Under the pieces are notes generated by a model that saw only the letters and a program-made list of their open reading frames with translations, was not told where the DNA came from and did no database searches. 64,000 bases of DNA from NCBI GenBank assembly GCA_965200685.1, contig OZ241379.1:2046001-2110000 (forward strand), given 5' to 3'. The position numbers and the translations under genes are program-made. How positions within the stretch are numbered: position 1 is the first letter of the stretch; each line of letters opens with the position of its first letter. Of this stretch, positions 17,014 through 24,990 are shown in pieces. The stretch is from Bin5 sp965200685 (GTDB lineage Bacteria; Chloroflexota; Anaerolineae; Caldilineales; Caldilineaceae).

Positions 17014-17688
17014 GTGGATATCACTTGGTATGGTCTCTCCTGCTTTCGACTGCGGGAACGGGGAGTTGTGGCACTCTGTGATCCCTTTAGCAAGGAGGCC
17101 ACGGGCCTCGCGCTCCCGAAGGTACGCGCCGATATTGTGACCATCAGCCACGATGCGCCCGGCCATAACCACAGCAAAGGGATCAGCGGTGATCCCAAGG
17201 TCTTGCGAAGTCCTGGGGATTACGAAGTGAAATACGTGATGGTGGTCGGCCTGTCGACATCTCTGAATGGCAACCCGGCCGCTGCTGCCAGCGGCATCCA
17301 ACGCAATGTCGCTTTTTTTCTGGATTTTGATGAATTTACCGTGGGCCATTTGGGGGATCTAAGCAGAACCCCGGCCCAACGACAGGTGGAAGAACTGGGG
17401 GACATCGACGTGCTGCTGGTGCCTGTAGCCGGTGCCAACACCCTGGAAGTCTCCCGCATTGCCGAAGTTATCAGCTTGTTAGACCCGCGTATCGTGGTGC
17501 CCATGCATTATCGACATGAAGGCCTACACAATGACCTAGCGGATTCTCTGGAGCCGGTGGACCGCTTTCTGAAGGAGCTCGGCATCAATGACCCGGAAGT
17601 GGTTGACACGCTCAGAGTGACGAAGAGTAACTTACCGGAAGAGACCCAAGTGGTGCTCTTAACCCCCACTGCAGTGGCCAGTAGCTAG
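17014..17688 (+). CDS. MBL-fold metallo-hydrolase-like protein (UlaG-like group)
   Basis: 224 aa, begins DITWYGLSCFRLRERGVVALCDPF, the usual start of UlaG/UPF0173-type beta-lactamase-fold proteins. The metal region reads ISHDAPGHNH rather than strict HxHxDH, followed later by HLGDL and VPMHYRHEG, so some ligands are kept and others replaced. Activity is therefore uncertain. GTG 17014 start with AAAGGA upstream. The last codons and stop overlap a dispersed repeat. Confidence 0.8.
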   Translation: MDITWYGLSCFRLRERGVVALCDPFSKEATGLALPKVRADIVTISHDAPGHNHSKGISGDPKVLRSPGDYEVKYVMVVGLSTSLNGNPAAAASGIQRNVAFFLDFDEFTVGHLGDLSRTPAQRQVEELGDIDVLLVPVAGANTLEVSRIAEVISLLDPRIVVPMHYRHEGLHNDLADSLEPVDRFLKELGINDPEVVDTLRVTKSNLPEETQVVLLTPTAVASS

Positions 17689-17695
17689 TGGTCTG
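17664..17695. repeat. dispersed ACTGCAGT element at gene end
   Basis: CACTGCAGTGGCCAGTAGC encodes the last residues and stop of the MBL-fold gene. Confidence 0.55.
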
Positions 17696-17740
17696 GAACG
17701 GTGCCTATCTGTAGTTTCAGCCTTTACCACCTGAGGGTGT

Positions 17741-20188
17741 TCATTCTCCACTGGTTTTGCGTCGTAGCCAGGCCTTCCACAACACAGGGCGTAGCTGCCG
17801 CCAATTGTCGTTGAGTTCTTGCTCGACATTGTGTGGTGCAATGGGTTCCTGCACAGGACCAGGCCGCTGTGCATAACGGAATTGAACGTAAATTTCGGTG
17901 ATCCGCTCAATGAATGGGCTGCCTTGAGGAAGCTGTTCTACCAGCAATGCTGAGCGTTCATAGGGGGTCAAGGCCGGGTGCGGGGCGAATTGCAGGCGCA
18001 CAGCCCAGTGCAGCAGGCGTTCGTAAACGATCTGCGGCTCCTGCATGAAGGCTTTCGGCCCCTGGTACATACGCCGCCGCAGCAGCCATACACCAATGAC
18101 TAGGGCCAGAACTGTCAGGGCGATGCTGGTTACAACTGTCGGAGCACTAGCAGATATCCCCCCGATTGGCTCGGTACTGTCCTGGGGGAGATTGTCTAGG
18201 GGATTGAGTCCGTCATCCAACAAAAATTCATCATCTTCTGGCAAGATCTCATCCATACCTGGAATCAGCCCGCTGTCCCGAAGTTCTGCCCCGGAGGGCC
18301 GGTCGAGAATACTCTCGCCAGAGGTTGGCTCAAACTCGATCCAGCCGTATTTGGGAAAGTACACCTCCACCCAGGTGTGTGCATCGCGTTCCGTAAGAAG
18401 ATAGGTGTCCGTTTCCGGGTCATAGGTGCCTTCGGCATAGCCGCTGGCTGTGCGTGCCGGGATGCCTTGGCTACGCAACATTGTCGCCATGGCCGAGGCG
18501 TAGTAGTCGCAATACCCCCGTTGGATGTCGAACAAAAAATACTCTAAGGGGTCCTCATCGGGCAAGGGGGCCGGGATATCCTCATCGTACTCAAAATCCC
18601 GCAAGAACCGCTCTAGGGTTTTAACCTTGTCGTACATCGTTGTTTCCGCGGCCATCACCTGCGCGGCCAGGGCAGCCACCCGGGGCGAAAAACTGTCGGG
18701 AAGTTGGAGGTAGCGCTCAAGCCACTGATCTTCTGCCGCCATGGAAGGCTGCGCTGCTGGAGCATCTACTTCCCGTAGCTCCCGAATCGTTACATCCGTA
18801 TGGTGGCTGATGACTTGGTAGCTGTCGCCCACATCCAACGTGACTCTGGCCCGGGACCATGTCAGTTCGCTGCCCTCCTGTGTGCCTTCATGGACAAGCG
18901 GCTGTGTGAGAACAGCCAGCGGAATGCTGGCCTGTACCACATCAGGCAAGGCAAACAGGACATTGCCGGTCGTTGCCAGAATTGTGATGGTTTGGGTGAC
19001 CAGCGTGCGCGATGTCCACAAAACTGTTGGGATGCGTTCATTGCCCCCGTAAGTAGCCTCCTCTTGCGCGGTGTTGACCCATTGCCGGCCGCTGAAATGA
19101 TCGAAGGTGACCGCCCTCCAATAGCGCCCATCATTCGTAGCCACCTCTAGGACCGGCCGGTCCGTTACATTGCGTGCGCCGCTGAGGGTCAAGGTACGGC
19201 CAAAAACCGCTTGCCCCCCTCGGCTCTGTCGGTTCAAACCCTGGTAGAGACGATTCCACTCCTGTGTTGCTACCTCCCAACGCTGGTTGATGGGCCGCAA
19301 CATGTCATGGAACGTGATATTGCGCCCTATGTTGGGGGCGATGAATGCGATACCGATCACGACGCTCGTATACAGCAGGCCAGTACGCATAAAGTCGAAG
19401 CCGATGTCCTCACTAAAATAAATGCGGAAAGCCCGCCAGCGCTGCCGGTGATCGATTAGATTCATCCAGACCAGAAGCAGCAGAGCCAGGATACAGTAGG
19501 CGACGAGAAATCCCATCACGGATATGGGCGCATAGTAGGTATTCACCAGTTGGGCAATGCCAGCCATCACCACCCCGCGCCAGACCTGGCCATGGCGAAA
19601 TATTGACCAGACGCCTAGATAGGTGAGCCACCAGATGAGAATGCTGATCTCAAAAATGAAGACGAAATTATCATTGCTGGCCTGCTGATTGACCGCTGCT
19701 TCGATCCATTCCCCCCAACGCTCCAGCAGAAAATAGGCCCTAGCCTGTAAGGGGGAAATTCCCGTTTCAATAAACGTCAGGACCCGCTTCTCCTCGCGCA
19801 CGAGGAAGGTCATCAGATAAAAGACCCAGGCCAAACCGCAAATAATGCTATGGGACAACATAAAGAAGCTGTCAAAACGGCTGAATGCCATCAGCACACC
19901 CATGCTCAACGCGCCCAGAACCACGAAGATGAGCAGGTCCATGCCCATTGCGCCGGTCCAACCAGCCCCATTCAAGGAAAGGGCCAAGACGAGATAGATA
20001 CTGCCCAACAGCAGCAGAGAGACAGTCCGCCCTTCACGGAAATAGGCCAGGGTCCCATGGGCCAGGCCATCTATATAGCCGCGTTCGTCCACCAGCACAT
20101 CAGAGTTGCCTTCTTCGGCCGAAAGCTCGTAAATCGACATATCGGCTAATGAATGGACGGGGTTGAAGGTGTTTCGGTGATTTGCCAT
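17741..20188 (-). CDS. membrane transglutaminase-like protein (TgpA/DUF3488 type)
   Basis: About 815 aa. An N-terminal membrane domain of roughly six or seven spans is followed by an extracytoplasmic transglutaminase-like cysteine hydrolase. The catalytic Cys is in RGYCDYYASAM (about residue 560) and the His in RDAHTWVEVYF (about 604), then GWIEFEPTSG. A further span and a C-terminal DUF4129-like segment (PYERSALLVEQLP) end the protein. Start set at ATG 20188; the longer frame from 20245 begins in repeat DNA. In other bacteria this architecture pairs with a MoxR ATPase and a DUF58 protein, which are absent here. The partner is the large protein encoded just upstream. Confidence 0.88.
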   Translation of the reverse strand: MANHRNTFNPVHSLADMSIYELSAEEGNSDVLVDERGYIDGLAHGTLAYFREGRTVSLLLLGSIYLVLALSLNGAGWTGAMGMDLLIFVVLGALSMGVLMAFSRFDSFFMLSHSIICGLAWVFYLMTFLVREEKRVLTFIETGISPLQARAYFLLERWGEWIEAAVNQQASNDNFVFIFEISILIWWLTYLGVWSIFRHGQVWRGVVMAGIAQLVNTYYAPISVMGFLVAYCILALLLLVWMNLIDHRQRWRAFRIYFSEDIGFDFMRTGLLYTSVVIGIAFIAPNIGRNITFHDMLRPINQRWEVATQEWNRLYQGLNRQSRGGQAVFGRTLTLSGARNVTDRPVLEVATNDGRYWRAVTFDHFSGRQWVNTAQEEATYGGNERIPTVLWTSRTLVTQTITILATTGNVLFALPDVVQASIPLAVLTQPLVHEGTQEGSELTWSRARVTLDVGDSYQVISHHTDVTIRELREVDAPAAQPSMAAEDQWLERYLQLPDSFSPRVAALAAQVMAAETTMYDKVKTLERFLRDFEYDEDIPAPLPDEDPLEYFLFDIQRGYCDYYASAMATMLRSQGIPARTASGYAEGTYDPETDTYLLTERDAHTWVEVYFPKYGWIEFEPTSGESILDRPSGAELRDSGLIPGMDEILPEDDEFLLDDGLNPLDNLPQDSTEPIGGISASAPTVVTSIALTVLALVIGVWLLRRRMYQGPKAFMQEPQIVYERLLHWAVRLQFAPHPALTPYERSALLVEQLPQGSPFIERITEIYVQFRYAQRPGPVQEPIAPHNVEQELNDNWRQLRPVLWKAWLRRKTSGE

Positions 20189-20194
20189 GTGTTT

Positions 20195-20278
20195 ACTACC
20201 AGTGGCCAGTTCCCTGTGAGCAGTAGCCAGTAAACCCAACATCACGGGTGTTGTAATGATTGGCGGCCACCGCAGTTA
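20195..20278. repeat. dispersed ACTGCAGT...CACGGGTGT element
   Basis: ACCAGTGGCCAGTTCCCTGT through AACATCACGGGTGTTG, then GGCCACCGCAGTTACAG. It spans the junction of the transglutaminase gene and its upstream partner. Confidence 0.6.
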
Positions 20279-22480
20279 CAGCAATAGCCATAAGGCCCCG
20301 GCCAACAGAGAGATCAGGAGGATACCTAGGGCACTTGCCAGCAACAGCCGAACTGTGCTTAGGTGCTCAAATTGAGCAGAAAGGCGTTGCGGTGTATCTG
20401 TCAGGCCCAACAGCCAGACACGCAGCGGCCCCGAAGCGGCCGGAGATTCCTGGATCACCACTTGTACGGAGCTGTCAGAGACGAGCTGCTGCCAGCGGCT
20501 TGCTTCTAGGCGATGCTGGGCTGACCGAACGGCAGTGGCCAGTGGGCTGCGGTCTGTGCCCTGCTGGTCATTGGTCGCTGGTTTTGCAGCCTCCCTTTCC
20601 AGCGCGGCCGCTATACTGTACCATTGATCCCCAACAGGCCGAAAATTCACATCAATGGCCTGTGTCGTCCGCTGCCACAGCAGATATGCTTCCTGTTCTA
20701 TGTCGGCCTCGGCCGCCAGAAAGACACTTCGTACCAGGGCCCATTCTGACATCTCGGGGGTGTTCTGCACCAGGAGCAGACGTGTGTGGGCATCGAGTTG
20801 CTCCAGCCGCATGCGGAATCCATCTGTTTCCTCTGTCAAAGAGACGCCGGCTACCCCTGCAGTCTGCCATATGTGCAGCAGATTCTCCAAGGCACGTCTA
20901 CTCTCTTCCCGCCTTTGGGGTAAGGGATGTGCGAGGGCATCAACGACAATCGACTGTTGAGTCAGGGTAATGGTGATCTGCCAATTGGCAAAGAGGGCCC
21001 GGTACTCTGGCCGGGGCAGCAGATTGGCACCCCCGTCGTCTGCGGCGTTGTCTTGCAAACCCAAAAACCTCTGTTCTGTCACAATATCTTCTACCAGGAT
21101 CTCCTCTGCTGCCAGAGCCAGCGCGGTCTCTTCATTCCCTTGCTGCATGAGCTGTAGCACCTCTTGTAAAATGAGTGTCAGCCTTTCTTCTTCCAGGGAA
21201 GCCTGCTCCACTACATGCGCGGGCAACTGCGTTAGGCGGTCTATCAGCATTAAGGCACGGGGCCAATCTTCCTGAAGACGGGCATTGAGAAGTTGTTGGC
21301 GTAGGCCCTGGGCCAGCCAATTATATAATTCCTGTACCTGCAGTGGAGAGAGAGCGGTAGCGAGTGGCGAATCTAGGCAGTTGCTTTTGCATTCTGCGTT
21401 CTGTACTGAATGTAGGGCCTGCTCCGCTTCAGAGATCATCATGGCCACGTATCTGTGGTCCACAGAGCCATCAGGGGTGATGGCCTGCAGGCGATAGAGG
21501 GCTGCCAGCCCATAGCGTACAGTCTCCAGAAAGGCATCTGGGTGCCTTTGTTCTTCCCCCAAGCGTAGTGCTTCTGAATACGCAGCTAGGGCCTGGGAAT
21601 AGAAACGTTCGCGGGCTGCTGCGTCTACATCCGGGGCCTGGTACAATTCTGCATACAGAGTCCCGAGCAGGTGTAGAAGTTCTGGATCTTGTTGGGCGCG
21701 GATGGCGTCTTGGGTTGTGGCAATCTTTTTCATCCATTGGGGATGGATCCCTTGGAAGCGAATATCTTCCCTCGGCATGCGGTTCTCACTCAACCACTGC
21801 AGGCGGCCAGCTCGAATCGTCCAGCCGCTTGGTGCTACCTGCAGCCAGCTATCGGGACGGGCCAGCAGTTCATCAGCCGCGAAGTGGATCGTCACCCGCC
21901 AACTGTTGGGGTCCGTGGGCCAGGAGCGTAATGCTGAGATCGGGTAATGAAAATTGAAGGTAGCTTGGGGCAATTCGTAGTGTAGTTGATAGCGTAGGAC
22001 GAGCTGCCGTCGGGCGTCTGCATTGAACTTCACTTGGACGCTCTGTCCTACGGAGTGGCCGGCAGATTGTAGGGGCAGAGGTTGGGCGTCGATGGTCAGT
22101 GAAACTGCAGTGGCCTGTGGTGTTCCTGACCATTGGTGGGGTACGACGAGCAGAATCGCTGTGATCCCTTCGCGTTCTAGATTGTGTAGGCGATATGCTG
22201 CTTCGATCTGCAGTATCAGGGAGTGGTCGTCATGTGTCACCACATGGACATCTAGGGTATGGGTAAGCAGATCTAGCGGCATTTCAACCGCAGGCTGCAA
22301 AAACAAGTGGTTCGTGGCCTGGAATTGCAGGGGAGAGATGTTCGTAATTCCTGGAGAGTGCCTCCATTCTGCCCTCGCCACAGGGATTTCGCCGGCTAGG
22401 ATGATTCCACCACAGCAAAGATAGAACAAAATTCGGTATAGGTAAGTTGCAATTTTAGGAGATTTTGAGTATAGTGGCAT
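20276..22480 (-). CDS. large membrane-anchored extracytoplasmic protein of unknown function
   Basis: 734 aa. A signal-like hydrophobic N-terminus (LYRILFYLCCGGIILAGEIPVARA) and a C-terminal anchor (LLLASALGILLISLLAGALWLLL) bracket a long exterior part. Residues 45-240 look beta-rich; residues 260-480 are helical and TPR-like (YSQALAAYSEALRLGEEQRHP). No family recognised. Three stretches are encoded by dispersed repeats: around 20531-20580, 21341-21420 and 22103-22140. Same strand as the transglutaminase and about 90 bases upstream, so they may act together at the cell surface. Confidence 0.65.
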   Translation of the reverse strand: MPLYSKSPKIATYLYRILFYLCCGGIILAGEIPVARAEWRHSPGITNISPLQFQATNHLFLQPAVEMPLDLLTHTLDVHVVTHDDHSLILQIEAAYRLHNLEREGITAILLVVPHQWSGTPQATAVSLTIDAQPLPLQSAGHSVGQSVQVKFNADARRQLVLRYQLHYELPQATFNFHYPISALRSWPTDPNSWRVTIHFAADELLARPDSWLQVAPSGWTIRAGRLQWLSENRMPREDIRFQGIHPQWMKKIATTQDAIRAQQDPELLHLLGTLYAELYQAPDVDAAARERFYSQALAAYSEALRLGEEQRHPDAFLETVRYGLAALYRLQAITPDGSVDHRYVAMMISEAEQALHSVQNAECKSNCLDSPLATALSPLQVQELYNWLAQGLRQQLLNARLQEDWPRALMLIDRLTQLPAHVVEQASLEEERLTLILQEVLQLMQQGNEETALALAAEEILVEDIVTEQRFLGLQDNAADDGGANLLPRPEYRALFANWQITITLTQQSIVVDALAHPLPQRREESRRALENLLHIWQTAGVAGVSLTEETDGFRMRLEQLDAHTRLLLVQNTPEMSEWALVRSVFLAAEADIEQEAYLLWQRTTQAIDVNFRPVGDQWYSIAAALEREAAKPATNDQQGTDRSPLATAVRSAQHRLEASRWQQLVSDSSVQVVIQESPAASGPLRVWLLGLTDTPQRLSAQFEHLSTVRLLLASALGILLISLLAGALWLLL
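20531..20580. repeat. dispersed element, translated in frame
   Basis: GGCAGTGGCCAGTGGGCTG followed by GGTCTGTGCCCTGCTGGTCA. Lies within the large exterior protein gene. Confidence 0.5.
21341..21420. repeat. dispersed element, GGAGAGT subtype, translated in frame
   Basis: CCTGCAGTGGAGAGAGAGCG then GCGAGTGGCGAATC. Encodes a Cys/Asn/Leu-rich insertion in the large exterior protein. Confidence 0.5.
22103..22140. repeat. dispersed ACTGCAGT element, translated in frame
   Basis: GAAACTGCAGTGGCCTGTGG followed by TGTTCCTGACCATTGG. Confidence 0.5.
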
Positions 22481-22605
22481 GATGAAAAGGGCATTTCGTT
22501 TGCAACACTACGTCGCAGATGGCGGGGTTGCAACATAGATATTTGCGGGCGGGCCGCTTCTTCCGTATTGTCATGCATGCGTGCCCGCAAATCAAATGGG
22601 TAGGT

Positions 22606-22908
22606 ATGGTACGCTTGTTAATGCAGTGGGACATTAAAATGGGGCGTGAACAGCCCTATTTTGAATTTGTCATGCGCGAATTTGCTCCGGGCCTTATGCA
22701 GTTGGGCATTGAGCCTGCTGAAGTCTGGTATACGATCTATGGGAACGGGCCGCAAATGCTAACCATTGGAGAAGTATCCAGCCTAGAACGGCTCCAAGCG
22801 ATTCTCCAGAGTGATGTCTGGGAAGACCTTCACAGCAAACTCCGCATGTACGTGATCAATTATAAGCAAAGGGTTGTGGAGGACAACAACCGTACCTTTC
22901 AATTGTAA
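22606..22908 (+). CDS. small soluble protein of unknown function
   Basis: About 100 aa from ATG 22606 (GGGTAGG upstream); the longer frame from 22519 begins in sequence that looks non-coding. The pattern MVRLLMQWDIKMGREQPYFEFVMREFAPGL, then TIGEVSSLERLQAILQSDVWEDLHSKL, alternates a beta strand with helices in the manner of a dimeric alpha-beta barrel (NIPSNAP/EthD-like). This is only a resemblance. Divergent from the large exterior protein. Confidence 0.6.
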   Translation: MVRLLMQWDIKMGREQPYFEFVMREFAPGLMQLGIEPAEVWYTIYGNGPQMLTIGEVSSLERLQAILQSDVWEDLHSKLRMYVINYKQRVVEDNNRTFQL

Positions 22909-22911
22909 ACG

Positions 22912-22978
22912 ACACTGGAGAGTGGCGCGTCCATGCAGTTGCTCTCTACCAATCACTCTGCACTCGCCACAGGTGTGA
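22912..22978. repeat. dispersed element, GGAGAGT subtype
   Basis: CACTGGAGAGTGGCGCG through CACTCGCCACAGGTGTGAC, filling the gap before the helix-turn-helix gene. Confidence 0.6.
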
Positions 22979-22999
22979 CTCAGCGTTTGGAGAAAATTC

Positions 23000-23485
23000 A
23001 TGGCACTTTATGTTCGAACAGTAGAGGAGGAAGAACAGAAGGACCTGAAAAAGATAATCCAGGATCCGGAGAGTGATATCCCAGTTCAACGTGTAATGAT
23101 CATTCACCTTTCCGCCCGGGGACTCCGGGTCCAGGACATTAGCCGAGAGGTTGACCTGCATCCGATCAACGTTCGGAAATGGATCCATCGGTTTAATCGG
23201 AACGGTCTTGACGGTCTACGCAGTGGAAAATCACCCGGTCGCCCTCCTGTGTTTACGAACAAACAGCGGCAGAAGATCGTTGAGATTGCTAATACGGCCC
23301 CTAGCGCATTCAACCTGACATTCAATCACTGGTCCTTACAGAAGCTGCAGAGATATCTGATCGATAGCAAAGTCGTCAAGCAGATCTCTGTTGAGACCAT
23401 CCGACAGATATTGCGTGTACATGGGATACTCCCTCGTGCCAGGCCGAACTGGCGGAAGAATACCGATTTTCAGAACAGAAGCTAG
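23000..23485 (+). CDS. stand-alone helix-turn-helix protein of IS630-transposase type
   Basis: 161 aa. The centre reads VMIIHLSARGLRVQDISREVDLHPINVRKWIHRFNRNGLDGL, a winged/homeodomain-like DNA-binding module of IS630 transposases, followed by RPPVFTNKQRQKIVEIANT and VSVETIRQILRVHGI. The catalytic DDE domain that should follow is absent and no terminal repeats are visible. It is either the first part of a decayed IS630 element or a domesticated regulator. A GGAG ribosome site and a good terminator argue for an intact expressed gene. Confidence 0.75.
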   Translation: MALYVRTVEEEEQKDLKKIIQDPESDIPVQRVMIIHLSARGLRVQDISREVDLHPINVRKWIHRFNRNGLDGLRSGKSPGRPPVFTNKQRQKIVEIANTAPSAFNLTFNHWSLQKLQRYLIDSKVVKQISVETIRQILRVHGILPRARPNWRKNTDFQNRS

Positions 23486-23521
23486 TCAACTTGCGTAGAA
23501 CGAAACGCAGAGACCTTACAC

Positions 23522-23554
23522 AGCCGGCTCCTATGTTGAGCCGGCTTTCTTCTT
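23522..23554 (+). terminator. intrinsic terminator after the helix-turn-helix gene
   Basis: Stem AGCCGGCTC (23522-23530) and GAGCCGGCT (23538-23546), 7-base loop, then TTCTTCTT. Confidence 0.85.
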
Positions 23555-23605
23555 CAACCTAGGGATGATGGCCCATGGAGAGAAATTGCAGTAACATGCC
23601 ACGCA

Positions 23606-24979
23606 TTATGCTGCACGTGCCGTTCGCACATGACGGATATCAACGAGTATGGCCGCATCTTCTGCGATAGAAGGCCAATCGTACACACTGTGATTGGTAG
23701 CGATCACCACACAGTGAGCATTGCGAACCGCGCTGTTGAGGTCCGCAACGGACGTGAGCGCGAGTCCTTCACCTTGAAGAGAGGGAACATAGGGATCGTG
23801 ATAGCTGACGTCTGCCCCCTTTGCCAACAGGAGTTGTAGAATATCAAGCGCTGGCGACTCCCGAATATCGGAGATATCCGGCTTGTAAGCGACCCCTAGT
23901 ACCAATACTCTGCTCCCCTTGACGGCCTTGCCGCTGTTGTTGAGCACATCCTGTACCTTCTGCACCCAATAGGATGGCATGCTGGTGTTGATTTCGCTGG
24001 CCAGCTCAATGAAACGAGCATTGTACTTGACTGATTTTAGCTTCCAGGAAAGATAGTGGGGATCGATGGGGATACAGTGGCCGCCGAGGCCTGGCCCCGG
24101 TGTAAATTTCATAAAACCGAAGGGTTTGGTAGCGGCCGCATCCAGCACTTCCCAAACGTCCAGGCCTAGTTTGTCACACATGAGCAGCAGTTCATTGGCA
24201 AGGGCTATGTTGACGGAGCGGAAGGTATTTTCAAACAGCTTCGCCATTTCCGCGATCTCCGGCGAAGATACGGGAACGAGTGTCTGGAAGACCTGGCCGT
24301 AATAGGCTTGGGCCATGGCCAGACTGTTTGCCCCCACCCCGCCGATGACTTTGGGCGTCGTCTGAATCGTCCAATCAGAGCGTCCGGGATCTACCCGTTC
24401 CGGCGAAAAGGCTACAAAATAGTCTTCACCGACAGACAGCCCCAGAGGCTGTGCGGCCGCCTCTAATTGGGGGAGCAGCACCTCCGTAGTGGTGCCAGGA
24501 TATGTGGTGGATTCGAGGATGACGGTCAGGCCCGGATGCAGATAGCGGGCGATCTCTTGGCTGGCGGAGAGAATGTGGGAGATATCCGGGTCACCAGTCT
24601 TGTTGAGGGGCGTCGGCAGGCAGACCGAGACAGCATCACACGCACCTAAAATCGCATACTCACAGGTGGCCCGCAAGCGACCGCGCACAGCCTGCAGATC
24701 CGCATCAGACACATCATTGATGTATGATATGCCCTTATTTACTGCTTCAACCTTCTCTGCATTCAGATCGATCCCCACAACATCATAGCCGGATCTGGCC
24801 AATGCAGCTGCGAGGGACAAGCCCACATAACCGAGACCGAGCACCGCGACATGGGCTGTTTTGTTGTGAAAGCGGTCGAACTGCGAACTGTCGTGGCCAG
24901 TGTCCTGTGACCTGTGGTCAGGAACTGCGGTTGTTGCCTTGATGTGTTCGCTGTTGGAGTTTGGAATTTCACTAGCCAC
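23606..24979 (-). CDS. nucleotide-sugar dehydrogenase (UDP-GlcNAc/ManNAc 6-dehydrogenase type)
   Basis: NAD-dependent oxidation of a UDP-sugar to its uronic acid for surface polysaccharide. The NAD-binding start is VAVLGLGYVGLSLAAALA; the catalytic Cys lies in GPGLGGHCIPIDPHYLSWK, whose HCIPIDPHYL pattern fits the UDP-N-acetyl-hexosamine dehydrogenases more than UDP-glucose dehydrogenase. The C-terminal LGVAYKPDISDIRESPA is also standard. The start is taken as GTG 24979, overlapping the thyX stop; a longer frame to 25138 would overlap thyX heavily. About 35 N-terminal residues before VAVLGLG come from a dispersed repeat, so the native start is uncertain. Confidence 0.88.
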   Translation of the reverse strand: MASEIPNSNSEHIKATTAVPDHRSQDTGHDSSQFDRFHNKTAHVAVLGLGYVGLSLAAALARSGYDVVGIDLNAEKVEAVNKGISYINDVSDADLQAVRGRLRATCEYAILGACDAVSVCLPTPLNKTGDPDISHILSASQEIARYLHPGLTVILESTTYPGTTTEVLLPQLEAAAQPLGLSVGEDYFVAFSPERVDPGRSDWTIQTTPKVIGGVGANSLAMAQAYYGQVFQTLVPVSSPEIAEMAKLFENTFRSVNIALANELLLMCDKLGLDVWEVLDAAATKPFGFMKFTPGPGLGGHCIPIDPHYLSWKLKSVKYNARFIELASEINTSMPSYWVQKVQDVLNNSGKAVKGSRVLVLGVAYKPDISDIRESPALDILQLLLAKGADVSYHDPYVPSLQGEGLALTSVADLNSAVRNAHCVVIATNHSVYDWPSIAEDAAILVDIRHVRTARAA

Positions 24980-24990
24980 GGGTGTTGAAC
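24892..24990. repeat. dispersed GGCCTGT...CACGGGTGT element
   Basis: CGTGGCCAGTGTCCTGTGAC, then CTGTGGTCAGGAACTGCGG, ending AGCCACGGGTGTTGAAC. Covers the thyX/dehydrogenase junction and is translated at both ends. Confidence 0.65.

Noticed and set aside
23000..23485. Complete insertion sequence
   Set aside because: No DDE catalytic domain, no terminal inverted repeats and no target duplication could be seen.
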